Shown one piece after another: positions 1 to 8,319 of a stretch of 64,000 bases of DNA. The translations under genes and the position numbers were made by a program. How positions within the stretch are numbered: the stretch's first letter is position 1; each line of letters starts with the position of its first letter. Below the pieces are notes generated by a model that saw nothing but the letters and a program-made list of their open reading frames with translations, did not search any database and was not told the DNA's origin. Source of the stretch: Vibrio halioticoli NBRC 102217 (GTDB lineage Bacteria > Pseudomonadota > Gammaproteobacteria > Enterobacterales > Vibrionaceae). The stretch lies in the NCBI RefSeq assembly GCF_000496695.1, contig NZ_BAUJ01000004.1, positions 150,036-214,035 of the forward strand, read 5' to 3'.

Positions 1-146
1 AGCGCACCATGCACTTGGAAATCTATCGTTCGCAATCAACAGGTGAAATTCCTCCTGCAAATATGAGCGATGTGATTGAAAACTATCAAGGTATTCGAGA
101 GTTGCGCGGTGCAGAAACCCAGACCACCAATGTAGAGGTTTACTAA
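1..146 (+). CDS. Flp pilus assembly protein CpaB/RcpC, C-terminal end (partial)
   Basis: Only the last 47 codons lie in the window; the reading frame is open from base 3 and stops with TAA at 144-146. The product ends in ENYQGIRELRGAETQTTNVEVY-type residues (the final stretch reads IRELRG then TNVEVY), which resembles the end of CpaB/RcpC proteins. These are periplasmic SAF-domain proteins that work with the Tad secretin. The stop overlaps the ATG of the secretin gene by one base (TAATG), so the two are translationally coupled. The identification rests mainly on position before the secretin, since too little sequence is present to see a domain. Confidence 0.75.
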   Translation, partial: RTMHLEIYRSQSTGEIPPANMSDVIENYQGIRELRGAETQTTNVEVY

Positions 147-1474
147 TGCTTAATAAATGGTGTAGCAAACTGATATTGGTGCTTTGTTTTGTTTCAACAC
201 AAGTGTTTGCCTATTTGATTCCGCTAAATGACGCCCGCTCAGTGCGCACTAAACAGCAAATTGGCACAGTTTTTATGAGCCAGCCGACGATTGCCGATTA
301 TAAGGTAATTAACGAGCGCCAAATTGTAGTGTTTGGTAGCTCCATTGGTCAAACCCGCTTGATGATTTACGATATCGAAGGTCGTTTAGTGGTTTCTAGA
401 GTAGTGGAGGTGACTCAACCTCTGAGTAAAGTTCGTGACGAGATAAAAAAACGTTTTCCAGAACTGGATATTGAAGTTGTTCCTATGGGCGCTAAAGTTG
501 CGGTGAATGGCACGGTATTTACTGAAAGACAGCGCGATGGTATTTACGCACTAGTAGCCAGTATGCTTGACAAACAACCTGTGGCGCGTTATCCCACTGC
601 AGATGCCCCTTTAACCTTGCCTTTTTCTTCAGATCCACAAACTGAGTTTTATCGAAATAATACTTATGAAGGCTTAATTGAAGGTTTAGAAATGAGCTTT
701 CCGTTCCAAGTCAATGTTCGCACAACCATTGCAGCTGTAGGCAGTGAGTTTCGTGAAACGGTAGGTATTGATTGGACTTCTGGTGGTTCACCTGGCGTGT
801 TTACGTTTCCTGATCTTACCGCTTCTGATATTTCAGCAACGATTACTGCCTTGGCTAACGATAATTTAGGTGAAGTGTTGGCTGAACCAAATCTTACGGT
901 ACTTTCTGGCCAAGAAGCCTCTTTTTTAGTCGGCGGTGAAATCCCTATGATTACCTCCGATACCAACGGCACCACGATCAGTTTCAAAGAGTTTGGTATT
1001 GGTTTAGATATTGCAGCAAAAGTACACAACGAACAAGAAATACGTTTAAGGCTAGAGCCGAGTGTGAGTGTGGTAGAGCAAATCTATAAAACCACAACAG
1101 CTGAAGTTCCACAGTTGGCGACCCGTAGGGCTGTAACCACAATTCAAATTGCTGACGGTCAAACATTTATGATTGGCGGTTTGATGAATACCGAAGATAT
1201 TGAATCCTTACAGAAAATTCCACTGTTAGGTGATATTCCATTGTTTGGCGCTCTATTTAGTAAAGCAACGACTAACCGAAAAACTACCGAAGTTGTCATT
1301 ATCGCGACGGTGAACTTGGTTAAACCGACCAAAGCGAATGAATTAGTGCTCCCTCGAATTCATAAAACCAACACGCTAAATCGTTGGGCGGGAATGAGCC
1401 GTGAATTTGTAGAGAAAGATCAACAAGACTCCGATCTCATAAAGCTACTTAGTAGTGGAGGTTTTGCCCAATGA
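146..1474 (+). CDS. rcpA: Tad pilus outer-membrane secretin RcpA/CpaC
   Basis: A 442-residue secretin forming the outer-membrane channel of the Tad/Flp pilus. Residues 1-22 are a signal peptide with probable cleavage after VFA. Residues about 25-95 match the pilus-associated N-terminal domain, residues about 98-140 look like a BON-type domain, and about 190-392 is the secretin core, with the conserved EPNLTVLSGQ and GGEIP segments near 247-267 and the diagnostic IPLLGDIPLFGALF at 358-371. The start overlaps the stop of the upstream CpaB gene by one base and the end overlaps the next gene by four. The length fits CpaC/RcpA proteins, which are shorter than type II secretins. Confidence is high for the family. 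Confidence 0.93.
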   Translation: MLNKWCSKLILVLCFVSTQVFAYLIPLNDARSVRTKQQIGTVFMSQPTIADYKVINERQIVVFGSSIGQTRLMIYDIEGRLVVSRVVEVTQPLSKVRDEIKKRFPELDIEVVPMGAKVAVNGTVFTERQRDGIYALVASMLDKQPVARYPTADAPLTLPFSSDPQTEFYRNNTYEGLIEGLEMSFPFQVNVRTTIAAVGSEFRETVGIDWTSGGSPGVFTFPDLTASDISATITALANDNLGEVLAEPNLTVLSGQEASFLVGGEIPMITSDTNGTTISFKEFGIGLDIAAKVHNEQEIRLRLEPSVSVVEQIYKTTTAEVPQLATRRAVTTIQIADGQTFMIGGLMNTEDIESLQKIPLLGDIPLFGALFSKATTNRKTTEVVIIATVNLVKPTKANELVLPRIHKTNTLNRWAGMSREFVEKDQQDSDLIKLLSSGGFAQ

Positions 1475-1929
1475 AATCACTATTCGTCTTATCCATTTTA
1501 TTGATTACAGGTTGTGCCGATCATGCTTTGCAACATCGAGGAACGGAAACCATTGCCTACCAAGAGCAGCACAAATTCGAACTCAGCTTTGAGTCTGCTG
1601 CACAACAAGTTGAACTAAAGCGTATTCAAGCTATTACCAATCAGTTTGATGAGCAACAGGCACGTTATGAGCTGTATGTACCTACACAGTTTCATCAACA
1701 AGGTGAGCAGATTGTGCAATTTTTAAAGTCCATTAAGGTTCGTCCTGATTGGATTGAACGTCATCCTCAGCAACAAGGGGAGTCCATTACTTTAATTATT
1801 TCTCAGTGGCAATCGGTCGTTGACTATTGTCGTCCGCTAACAATCACCAAACCTCACCCTCAAGCAGGTTGCGCTGCAGAAACTAATAGGACTATTCAAC
1901 TTGTTAACCCTGGTACGAGAGTAAATTAA
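1471..1929 (+). CDS. CpaD-like pilus biogenesis lipoprotein
   Basis: A 152-residue putative lipoprotein. The N-terminus is a short hydrophobic signal followed by the lipobox LITGC, with Cys15 as the lipid attachment site. The C-terminus, GCAAETNRTIQLVNPG, matches the end typical of CpaD proteins (a GCA start, an N-rich middle and VNP or ANP near the end). CpaD/RcpB lipoproteins sit in the outer membrane and assist secretin assembly. The gene overlaps rcpA by four bases and shares one base with tadZ (TAATG). Overall similarity to other lipoproteins is low, so the call leans on the C-terminal motif and on position between secretin and TadZ. Confidence 0.72.
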   Translation: MKSLFVLSILLITGCADHALQHRGTETIAYQEQHKFELSFESAAQQVELKRIQAITNQFDEQQARYELYVPTQFHQQGEQIVQFLKSIKVRPDWIERHPQQQGESITLIISQWQSVVDYCRPLTITKPHPQAGCAAETNRTIQLVNPGTRVN

Positions 1930-3197
1930 TGGCCAATATGTTTGATCTCTCCGAAGAGCTCTCTCTTGATATAGATAAGAAAAAAACAGCCACACCCAAA
2001 AGTGTTGCGCCAAAGCAAAGTGGCGGGGCAACGCTATTTTTCTCAGATAACGAATGTAAAGAAGCGGTTATCGAAGCGTATGTTTTCGAAGGGTTAGAAG
2101 AACCCAAATGCGTGAAAGGCACTCCCCAACCAGAAAAAGATCAAGAGTTAGGTGATGTCGTACTAGTGCAGCTAACATCATCTGTTGATATAGAAGCTGA
2201 TGCGCAACAAATTAATGCCACACTGCCGAACAGCAAAACAGTGATATTGCTAGGTCAGACTGATTCTATTCATGTATTACGTCGCTTGGAAAAATTAGGT
2301 TTTTATTATCTGCCGTGGCCGGTTGATAGATCGGAAGTGATTGAATGCCTAAAACAAGCCAGCTTAGATGAAAGAAAACGTTATGACAGTGGTTATTTTC
2401 GTAAAGCGAAGCGTGTGGCAATGATCGGCACGAAAGGTGGCATAGGTACTTCCGTCATTGCCACTGAACTTAGTGCATTACTCGCCAAAAAAGGCAGTCG
2501 AACTATCCTTGTGGATCATCACTATACGCTCAGCAATATCGACATCATTCTTAGTAAAAAAGATCTTGAGCAGGTCGATGTTAGCAGCATCACAGTTGAA
2601 CCTAGCAAGCTTGATGAAGAATCAGCCACTAGTTATCTCAATGAAGTTGAGCATAATTTCTTTTATTTGGGATTTACCGGTAAAGACAAAGTTGAAGAGC
2701 TAGAAAAATACACCAATACCGTTAGTGACAAGTTAGCGCGTCAGGCAAATTTTATTGTTGGTGATTTTTCTGGTTCTCTTGATTTTCCATTAAATGCAGA
2801 GCGACTCGCTTCTGAAAATGATGTGTTGGTTTTCGTTACCGAACCATCGGTATCCGGAGTAAGGGCGACTCAAAGGTTATTAGATAAAATCAAAGATGTT
2901 GCGATTCCGCAAATTGTTCGTCCTAGAGTGATGGTAGTAGTTAACCATCATCGCCCAGAAGGTTCCTTTAATCTTAACCTTGAAGAAGTTGAACGCTTTT
3001 TGAAAGTTAAAGCTGACATGGTTATTCCATTTTATAAAACGGCGTCCAAACAACTGATTGATGGCAAAAAACTTCATCAATTAGAAAAAGGCAAACATAC
3101 ACCATTTACTCAATTATCTATGGCAATCAATGGGCAGAACCCAAATAAAAAGTCGGGTTTATTTGCCAAATTTTCAATGAAGCGAGGTAAGAAATGA
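1929..3197 (+). CDS. tadZ: Pilus assembly ATPase-like protein TadZ/CpaE
   Basis: A 422-residue MinD/ParA-superfamily protein that places Tad machinery at the cell pole in characterised systems. Residues about 45-145 look like a degenerate receiver-type domain, and residues from about 161 are the ATPase-like domain, beginning RVAMIGTKGGIGTSV. The deviant Walker A loop, residues 169-175, reads KGGIGTS: the first lysine is kept, but Thr174 stands where the family has the P-loop lysine. Altered P-loops have been noted in TadZ proteins, so ATP may be bound weakly or not hydrolysed. The ILVDHHYTLSNIDI stretch marks the switch region. The stop overlaps the tadA start by four bases. Confidence 0.9.
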   Translation: MANMFDLSEELSLDIDKKKTATPKSVAPKQSGGATLFFSDNECKEAVIEAYVFEGLEEPKCVKGTPQPEKDQELGDVVLVQLTSSVDIEADAQQINATLPNSKTVILLGQTDSIHVLRRLEKLGFYYLPWPVDRSEVIECLKQASLDERKRYDSGYFRKAKRVAMIGTKGGIGTSVIATELSALLAKKGSRTILVDHHYTLSNIDIILSKKDLEQVDVSSITVEPSKLDEESATSYLNEVEHNFFYLGFTGKDKVEELEKYTNTVSDKLARQANFIVGDFSGSLDFPLNAERLASENDVLVFVTEPSVSGVRATQRLLDKIKDVAIPQIVRPRVMVVVNHHRPEGSFNLNLEEVERFLKVKADMVIPFYKTASKQLIDGKKLHQLEKGKHTPFTQLSMAINGQNPNKKSGLFAKFSMKRGKK

Positions 3198-4477
3198 GTC
3201 TAACTCGTGAGTTGTACGAACAGTTTAGAGCCAAAATTTTTGAAGTGATTGACGCGGGTATACTCAATGATATGACCCGCGAAGAGCTAACGGTTCAAAT
3301 CGAAAGAGCCATTGGCAAGTTATGTGAAAACTATCCAACCCCTGTGCCTAATGTCACTCGTACAGAGCTAGCAAAAAATTTAGTGGATGAGCTGATAGGG
3401 CTAGGGCCATTACAGCAATTGATGGAAGACGAATCAATTTCCGACATTATGGTGAACGGTGTTGATGAGGTCTTTATTGAACGTAATGGCAAGACACAAA
3501 AAGCAGATATTTCCTTCATTAACCATAAGCAGTTGTTAGAAATTGCCAAACGGATTGCCAATAATGTTGGTCGTCGCGTGGATGAATCTAGTCCTTTATG
3601 TGATGCCCGTCTTGCCGATGGTAGTCGTGTGAACGTGGTGATTCCACCTATTGCATTAGATGGTGTCGCCATCTCTATTCGTAAGTTTAAAGAGCAAAAG
3701 CTAGGTTTACGAGAGTTGGTGGGCTTTGGCGCTATGTCTCCTGCTATGGCTCGTGTATTAATGATTGCAGCTAGGTGTCGCCTTAACATTATTATTTCTG
3801 GCGGTACAGGCTCAGGCAAAACCACTATGTTAAACGCGCTTTCCCAGTACATTGGTAATGATGAGCGTATTTTAACCATTGAAGATGCCGCCGAACTGCG
3901 TATTCAGCAGCCTCATGTTGTGCGCCTCGAAACTCGCCCTGCCAGTACAGAAGGTTCTGGTGCAATTACTCAGCGTGATTTAGTAATAAATGCCCTGCGT
4001 ATGCGCCCAGAACGCATCATCCTTGGTGAGTGCCGTGGCGCGGAAGCTTTTGAAATGCTCCAGGCTATGAATACAGGTCATGATGGTTCGATGTCCACGT
4101 TGCATGCCAACACCCCTCGTGATGCATTATCTCGTATTGAATCCATGGTAATGATGGCAAACCTTGCTTTGCCTCTTGCGGCTATTCGTCGAACTATTGT
4201 ATCTGCAGTGCATTTAATCATTCAGGTTAACCGTTTGCGTGATGGTAGCCGTAAAGTCACTAGTATTTCTGAGTTGTACGGATTGGAAGGTGAAGCGCCA
4301 GTAATGGAAGAGATTTTCCGCTTTGCTCCTGATGATGAACAAACCAAAGATAAAGTTAGTGGCCAATTTGTCACATCAGGCTTGCCGAGCCGCTCACAGA
4401 TTCACATTAGTGCTTCTGAATACGGATTATCTCGTGAATTAGAAGCCGCCTTCGAGATGGAAGCGGAGCCTGCATGA
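3194..4477 (+). CDS. tadA: Tad secretion ATPase TadA/CpaF
   Basis: A 427-residue type II/IV secretion ATPase that powers pilin assembly at the inner membrane. Walker A GGTGSGKTT is at 203-211 (Lys209). The Asp box region EDAAELRIQQPHVVRLETR follows near 230-248, the Walker B segment RIILGECRG is at about 274-282, and the His box STLHANTPRDALSR at 301-314. The N-terminal domain (about 55-180) carries the usual LVDELIGLGPL and MVNG segments of CpaF proteins. All catalytic elements are present and the length is normal. It overlaps tadZ and tadB by four bases each, so the operon is tightly coupled. Confidence 0.97.
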   Translation: MSLTRELYEQFRAKIFEVIDAGILNDMTREELTVQIERAIGKLCENYPTPVPNVTRTELAKNLVDELIGLGPLQQLMEDESISDIMVNGVDEVFIERNGKTQKADISFINHKQLLEIAKRIANNVGRRVDESSPLCDARLADGSRVNVVIPPIALDGVAISIRKFKEQKLGLRELVGFGAMSPAMARVLMIAARCRLNIIISGGTGSGKTTMLNALSQYIGNDERILTIEDAAELRIQQPHVVRLETRPASTEGSGAITQRDLVINALRMRPERIILGECRGAEAFEMLQAMNTGHDGSMSTLHANTPRDALSRIESMVMMANLALPLAAIRRTIVSAVHLIIQVNRLRDGSRKVTSISELYGLEGEAPVMEEIFRFAPDDEQTKDKVSGQFVTSGLPSRSQIHISASEYGLSRELEAAFEMEAEPA

Positions 4478-5385
4478 TGAGTTGGGCGTTTTTAACTATT
4501 GCTGTGTTGGGGTTGGGGTTAGCGCTATATTTTAAGCGTAAGCCTGATCCCCGCTATGTATTTTTAGAACACGCTGCACAGAAAAAAAACAAAGAACTAT
4601 CAGCTGTAGATATTAAAGGGCTGACTAAATCGCAGTTTTTGCAGAACTTAACCAGTTTGTGGAATGTTATTTCAGCCGCTCTTGGCAAGTTTCCCATCCC
4701 CAAAATTATCACTTTTATCGTTGTGATTAACGCTGCTGCAGTGTTTGTCAACCAGAAGTGGCTTAGCTTTCCACAAACTGAAATCTGTATTGCCGTTACA
4801 ATACTCGGCCTTTTCTTTGGCATTCGCTCTCTAGTTGATAAAAGACGTAAAGCGTTTGATACCGATTTTCCCGATGCGCTGAATATATTGATGAGTGCAG
4901 TAACTGCAGGGGAGAGTATTAACGCGGCTTTTGCTTACGTTTCTAAAGTGTCCGATAACGATGTAGGTCGAGAGTTTAAAGATATTTCTGATCGGATGCG
5001 TTTAGGGGAGGAAACAGAGACCATTTTTGAACGCTCTTGTAAGCGCTTCCCTTACCCTGCGTTTTTGTTTTTTGTTATTACTATTCGAGCCAACATGGAG
5101 CGTGGTGGACAGTTAAAAAGCGTCCTAGGAAAATTGATTCGAGTTCTGGTAGAAGCACGTAATTTAGAAAAGAAAAAAATGGCGATGACCTCAGAGGCGC
5201 GTATATCAGCCAAGATTGTTGCTGCGATCCCATTTTGTTTTATGTTGTTACTTAACTGGATCAATCCGAAAGATCTAGAGTTTGTGTTGTTTCACCCAGA
5301 TGGACGTTGGATTCTGTATTACTTGCTAATTAGTGAAGGCACAGGAATGTTTATCGTGTGGTGGTTGGTTAAGAGTATTCGTTAA
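4474..5385 (+). CDS. tadB: Tad inner-membrane platform protein TadB
   Basis: A 303-residue integral membrane protein of the type II secretion F family. Transmembrane segments are visible near 3-20, 78-93, 102-117 and at two C-terminal stretches (about 246-262 and 280-300). The cytoplasmic T2SF domain starts at about 125 with DFPDALNILMSAVTAGESI at 131-149, the standard signature. TadB pairs with TadC to form the platform on which the TadA ATPase acts. The start overlaps tadA by four bases (ATGA), and the stop shares one base with tadC (TAATG). Start could be Met1 or Met2. Confidence 0.94.
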   Translation: MMSWAFLTIAVLGLGLALYFKRKPDPRYVFLEHAAQKKNKELSAVDIKGLTKSQFLQNLTSLWNVISAALGKFPIPKIITFIVVINAAAVFVNQKWLSFPQTEICIAVTILGLFFGIRSLVDKRRKAFDTDFPDALNILMSAVTAGESINAAFAYVSKVSDNDVGREFKDISDRMRLGEETETIFERSCKRFPYPAFLFFVITIRANMERGGQLKSVLGKLIRVLVEARNLEKKKMAMTSEARISAKIVAAIPFCFMLLLNWINPKDLEFVLFHPDGRWILYYLLISEGTGMFIVWWLVKSIR

Positions 5386-6230
5386 TGATGATAATTGCTG
5401 CATTTTTCTTATTGGTTTCTGCAATGATTGCTTACGGTGTTACCTATTATCTTGAGCAAAAAGCAAAGCAACATAGAATAAAAACCTTTCTGGATGGAAA
5501 GAGGCAAATTAATTTTAACTTCTTTCACGAGGTATTAGGTGGTTTTGGGAAAGGGAAACAACGTGAAATTCGTGACAAGTTTGAAGATGCAGGAATTTAT
5601 AATCGTGAACTACTTCGTTATTACACGCCGATTAAATTAGGATTACTCGCGGCTTCTATTATTGGAATACTGCTCTTGGTACATGAAAATAAAGATATGT
5701 TAATGAGTTTCATGATGGCAATTATAACTGTAATTATACTTCCTGATACATATCTAGCATGGCGAAAAAAAAAGTTAATCGAAAAAAATTCTCGTCAATT
5801 GCCTTATATTATCGACATGATGTCAGTATGTGTACAAACGGGGATGACATTAGAAGCTGCATTCCGATATCTAGGGGATGAACTTAAAAGTTTTGATAAA
5901 GACTTGTGTTATCAAATTCGTAAAACCTCTGATGCCGCTGAAGTTAAGGGTATGGAGGCCGCATTAGTTGATCTCACGAAGCGAGTACCAACTCCGCAAG
6001 TTCGAAGTTTTGCGTTAACCCTGACTCAAAATATTCAATACGGTACTTCTGTAGCACCGGTATTATCCGATTTAGCGGAAGATTTTCGAAATGAACAAAT
6101 TTTGGTTATGGAAGAAAAAATTGGCAAACTAGCTGCAAAAATGAGTGCTCCATTAATTCTATTTATTATGTTCCCAATTGTTATTTTGATTTTAGCTCCA
6201 GGTATTACTCGTATGATGACAGGTAACTAG
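5385..6230 (+). CDS. tadC: Tad inner-membrane platform protein TadC
   Basis: A 281-residue membrane protein, the second T2SF-type platform subunit. Hydrophobic segments lie near 3-22, 83-98, 105-122 and 258-275. The T2SF signature LPYIIDMMSVCVQTGMTLEA occurs at 139-158. It partners TadB under the TadA ATPase. The gene shares one base with tadB, and tadD begins one base after its stop. The coding sequence is richer in A+T, with more AAA and ATT codons, than the tadA gene before it; this may reflect local base drift rather than separate origin. Confidence 0.93.
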   Translation: MMIIAAFFLLVSAMIAYGVTYYLEQKAKQHRIKTFLDGKRQINFNFFHEVLGGFGKGKQREIRDKFEDAGIYNRELLRYYTPIKLGLLAASIIGILLLVHENKDMLMSFMMAIITVIILPDTYLAWRKKKLIEKNSRQLPYIIDMMSVCVQTGMTLEAAFRYLGDELKSFDKDLCYQIRKTSDAAEVKGMEAALVDLTKRVPTPQVRSFALTLTQNIQYGTSVAPVLSDLAEDFRNEQILVMEEKIGKLAAKMSAPLILFIMFPIVILILAPGITRMMTGN

Positions 6231-6231
6231 T

Positions 6232-7296
6232 ATGAAGTATTTAATTATTGTTTTATCTCTGCTTGTAACTGGGTGTACGACTACAAATAAGGTCTCAGAA
6301 CAGCAGGCGATTAATCAATTTACTGTAAGCCAAAATTATCCAGGCTTAATTGAGTTTTATAAAAAGAAAGTCATAGATGATAAAAATGACTGGCAAGCAC
6401 AGCAAGATTTAGCGCAGGCATATTTAAGTTACGGCGACCTTGAATCTGCTGATTTTTATATTCAGCGAGTATTGTCATTAGCACCAAGTCCATCAGAAAC
6501 GGCATATTTTATTAAAGGACAAGTTCTGGCGCGAAATCTGGATTTTAACAGTGCGCTAGTAAAATATAAGCAAGCTATCGATAACGGATTAAACAGTGCT
6601 GAGCTATATATGCAGCAAGGCATTGCTCTTGCGCAAACTAAACAGTATGCCATGGCAATTGATAGCTTCAATAAGGCGAGATTGCGCGGTTATGACGATG
6701 TAAGTATTAAGAATAATATCGCCATGGTGCACATTTATCAGCGAGATTATCAATCGGCTATCGATATTTTACTGCCGCTTTACGAAAAAGATTCGAGTAA
6801 TGAAACGGTTAATGCCAATTTAGAAATTAGCATGCTGAAGCAAAAGAAAGAGAAGCAAGGTGAAAACTCTTCTTTAGTCACCGACACAGTTTCTGTTGAT
6901 GAAAATGCGGATAGTTTTGTGGTGCCTTCAAAAAGTGATGTTGTCAGCGATGAAGTGGAAGTCACAACCATTTCTGCTGAAGAGTTTTTTACCGCTCAGT
7001 CTGTTGAACAAAAGCCTCAAACAGAGCCTGTAAAAAAGAGTGCTACAAAGTCTAAAAGAACCTATCACATTCAGTTAGGCGCTTACGACACTATGGCCGA
7101 GGCTCTGGAAAAAAGAAACGGCTTATTGAGCACTCAACTGCCTATTACGATTCGTCCTGTAGAGCTGAAAAATTCGGAGACTTGGTATCGATTGCTTAGT
7201 GGTAACTTTGCCTCTTATCGACAAGCGATGAGCTTTGCTAAGCAACACCAAGATGTATTAAATCCTCATGAATATTTTATTCAAGTAACTCGATAA
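6232..7296 (+). CDS. tadD: TadD-type TPR lipoprotein with C-terminal SPOR domain
   Basis: A 354-residue lipoprotein with lipobox LVTGC (Cys15). Residues about 55-200 form tetratricopeptide repeats, for example in the segments around ALVKYKQAIDNGLNSAELY and QYAMAIDSFNKARLRGY. A Ser/Glu/Val-rich linker (about 200-270) leads to residues about 273-350, TYHIQLGAYDTMAEALEKRN onward, which look like a SPOR peptidoglycan-binding domain. TadD proteins are usually TPR lipoproteins needed for pilus assembly; the SPOR end is an addition that could tether the complex to septal or polar peptidoglycan. It lies one base after tadC and 13 bases before tadE. Confidence 0.88.
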   Translation: MKYLIIVLSLLVTGCTTTNKVSEQQAINQFTVSQNYPGLIEFYKKKVIDDKNDWQAQQDLAQAYLSYGDLESADFYIQRVLSLAPSPSETAYFIKGQVLARNLDFNSALVKYKQAIDNGLNSAELYMQQGIALAQTKQYAMAIDSFNKARLRGYDDVSIKNNIAMVHIYQRDYQSAIDILLPLYEKDSSNETVNANLEISMLKQKKEKQGENSSLVTDTVSVDENADSFVVPSKSDVVSDEVEVTTISAEEFFTAQSVEQKPQTEPVKKSATKSKRTYHIQLGAYDTMAEALEKRNGLLSTQLPITIRPVELKNSETWYRLLSGNFASYRQAMSFAKQHQDVLNPHEYFIQVTR

Positions 7297-7309
7297 GTGG
7301 TTAGCATTA

Positions 7310-7783
7310 ATGAATAAGCAAAAAGGCGTGATATCGATTGAATTTGGCTTAGGAGGGTTCGCTCTTTTCTTTGTATTGTTCGCTGTGTTTGAAATGGCAC
7401 GTTTTGGCTATTCCGTGAATATGACAGACACCACTTTGTCTGAAAGTACTCGAAAAGTTCGGATTTTCGATGGTCAAACATTGGAAGTGGCATATGGAGA
7501 CCGTTTACAACAAATTTTTGAAGATGACGACTCTTTTTGGAATCAAATTGGCTTAGTTACCGCTGACAGCTTTGAATTTACTATTTTCCGCTACGCGTCT
7601 TTGCCTGATGTTGCTTCAGATACGGTGGAAAAAGGATGTAATGAACGCTGCCCTATTGTCATTTATGAATTGACTTATCGCTATAGCCCAGTGGTTTTCG
7701 ATACCTTGCTTCCTTCGGCTGATATCACTCGCCGCATTATGACAGTGCAAGAGCACGAAGGCTGGGAAGATGAAGATGCATAA
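7310..7783 (+). CDS. tadE: TadE-like pseudopilin
   Basis: A 157-residue minor pilin-like protein. The N-terminus NKQKGVISIEFGLGGFALFF has the short basic leader, Gly before the hydrophobic stretch, and Glu at position 5 after it that mark TadE/TadF pseudopilins processed by the Tad prepilin peptidase. The hydrophobic helix covers about 7-28. Two cysteines (in KGCNERCP) may form a disulfide in the periplasmic domain. It sits between tadD and tadF and overlaps tadF by 14 bases. The assignment as TadE rather than TadF rests on order and on the short form. Confidence 0.82.
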   Translation: MNKQKGVISIEFGLGGFALFFVLFAVFEMARFGYSVNMTDTTLSESTRKVRIFDGQTLEVAYGDRLQQIFEDDDSFWNQIGLVTADSFEFTIFRYASLPDVASDTVEKGCNERCPIVIYELTYRYSPVVFDTLLPSADITRRIMTVQEHEGWEDEDA

Positions 7784-8303
7784 TCAAGACAAACAAAAAG
7801 GTGGTTTTACCATCGAAGCAGTATTTGGCATGACGGTGCTGGTCATTATGATGTTTTTTATTGCAGATTTGACGCAACTGATTTCAGCCAAGACCCAAGC
7901 AAGCCGTGTCAGTTACTCATTAGCAACGGCAACTAAAGAGCGCTCTCGATTTTTTGATGCTAGGCATAGTCTTAGTCAAGCTGATTTTGACTTAATCAAC
8001 GATATAGCGGCTGACTTGTTACGACGACAAGCTCCAGAGAAACAAGATGGATATGGGCTAACTGTAGAGGGTTATACCGACGGTAATCCCAATGTAGTCA
8101 GCTTTAGTAAGGATTTAGATAGTGGAGAGAAGTGTATGCCTCAAACTGCTATTTCAGATTTAAATCACTTGCGCCCAGTGCGTGAAGACGGTGTAACTTT
8201 TCCGATTTATCAAGTAACAGTGTGTTTGAAAATGGAAGGTTTCTCTCAATATTTCCCCGGTATGAGGTATGTCAATAGCTCATCGGTGTTGCCGGGAAGG
8301 TAA
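7770..8303 (+). CDS. tadF: TadF-like pseudopilin
   Basis: A 177-residue protein with a pseudopilin N-terminus: basic leader NQDKQKGG, then FTIEAVFGMTVLVIMMFFIA as the hydrophobic helix with the conserved Glu. This is the expected form for TadF, which with TadE is cleaved by the prepilin peptidase and assists Flp pilus formation. The start is drawn at the first ATG (14-base overlap with tadE); the ATG two codons later, at 7776, is equally possible. The C-terminal region has two cysteines (GEKCMPQ and TVCLKM) that could pair. Confidence 0.82.
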   Translation: MKMHNQDKQKGGFTIEAVFGMTVLVIMMFFIADLTQLISAKTQASRVSYSLATATKERSRFFDARHSLSQADFDLINDIAADLLRRQAPEKQDGYGLTVEGYTDGNPNVVSFSKDLDSGEKCMPQTAISDLNHLRPVREDGVTFPIYQVTVCLKMEGFSQYFPGMRYVNSSSVLPGR

Positions 8304-8319
8304 ACAAGGAAGGTAGGGT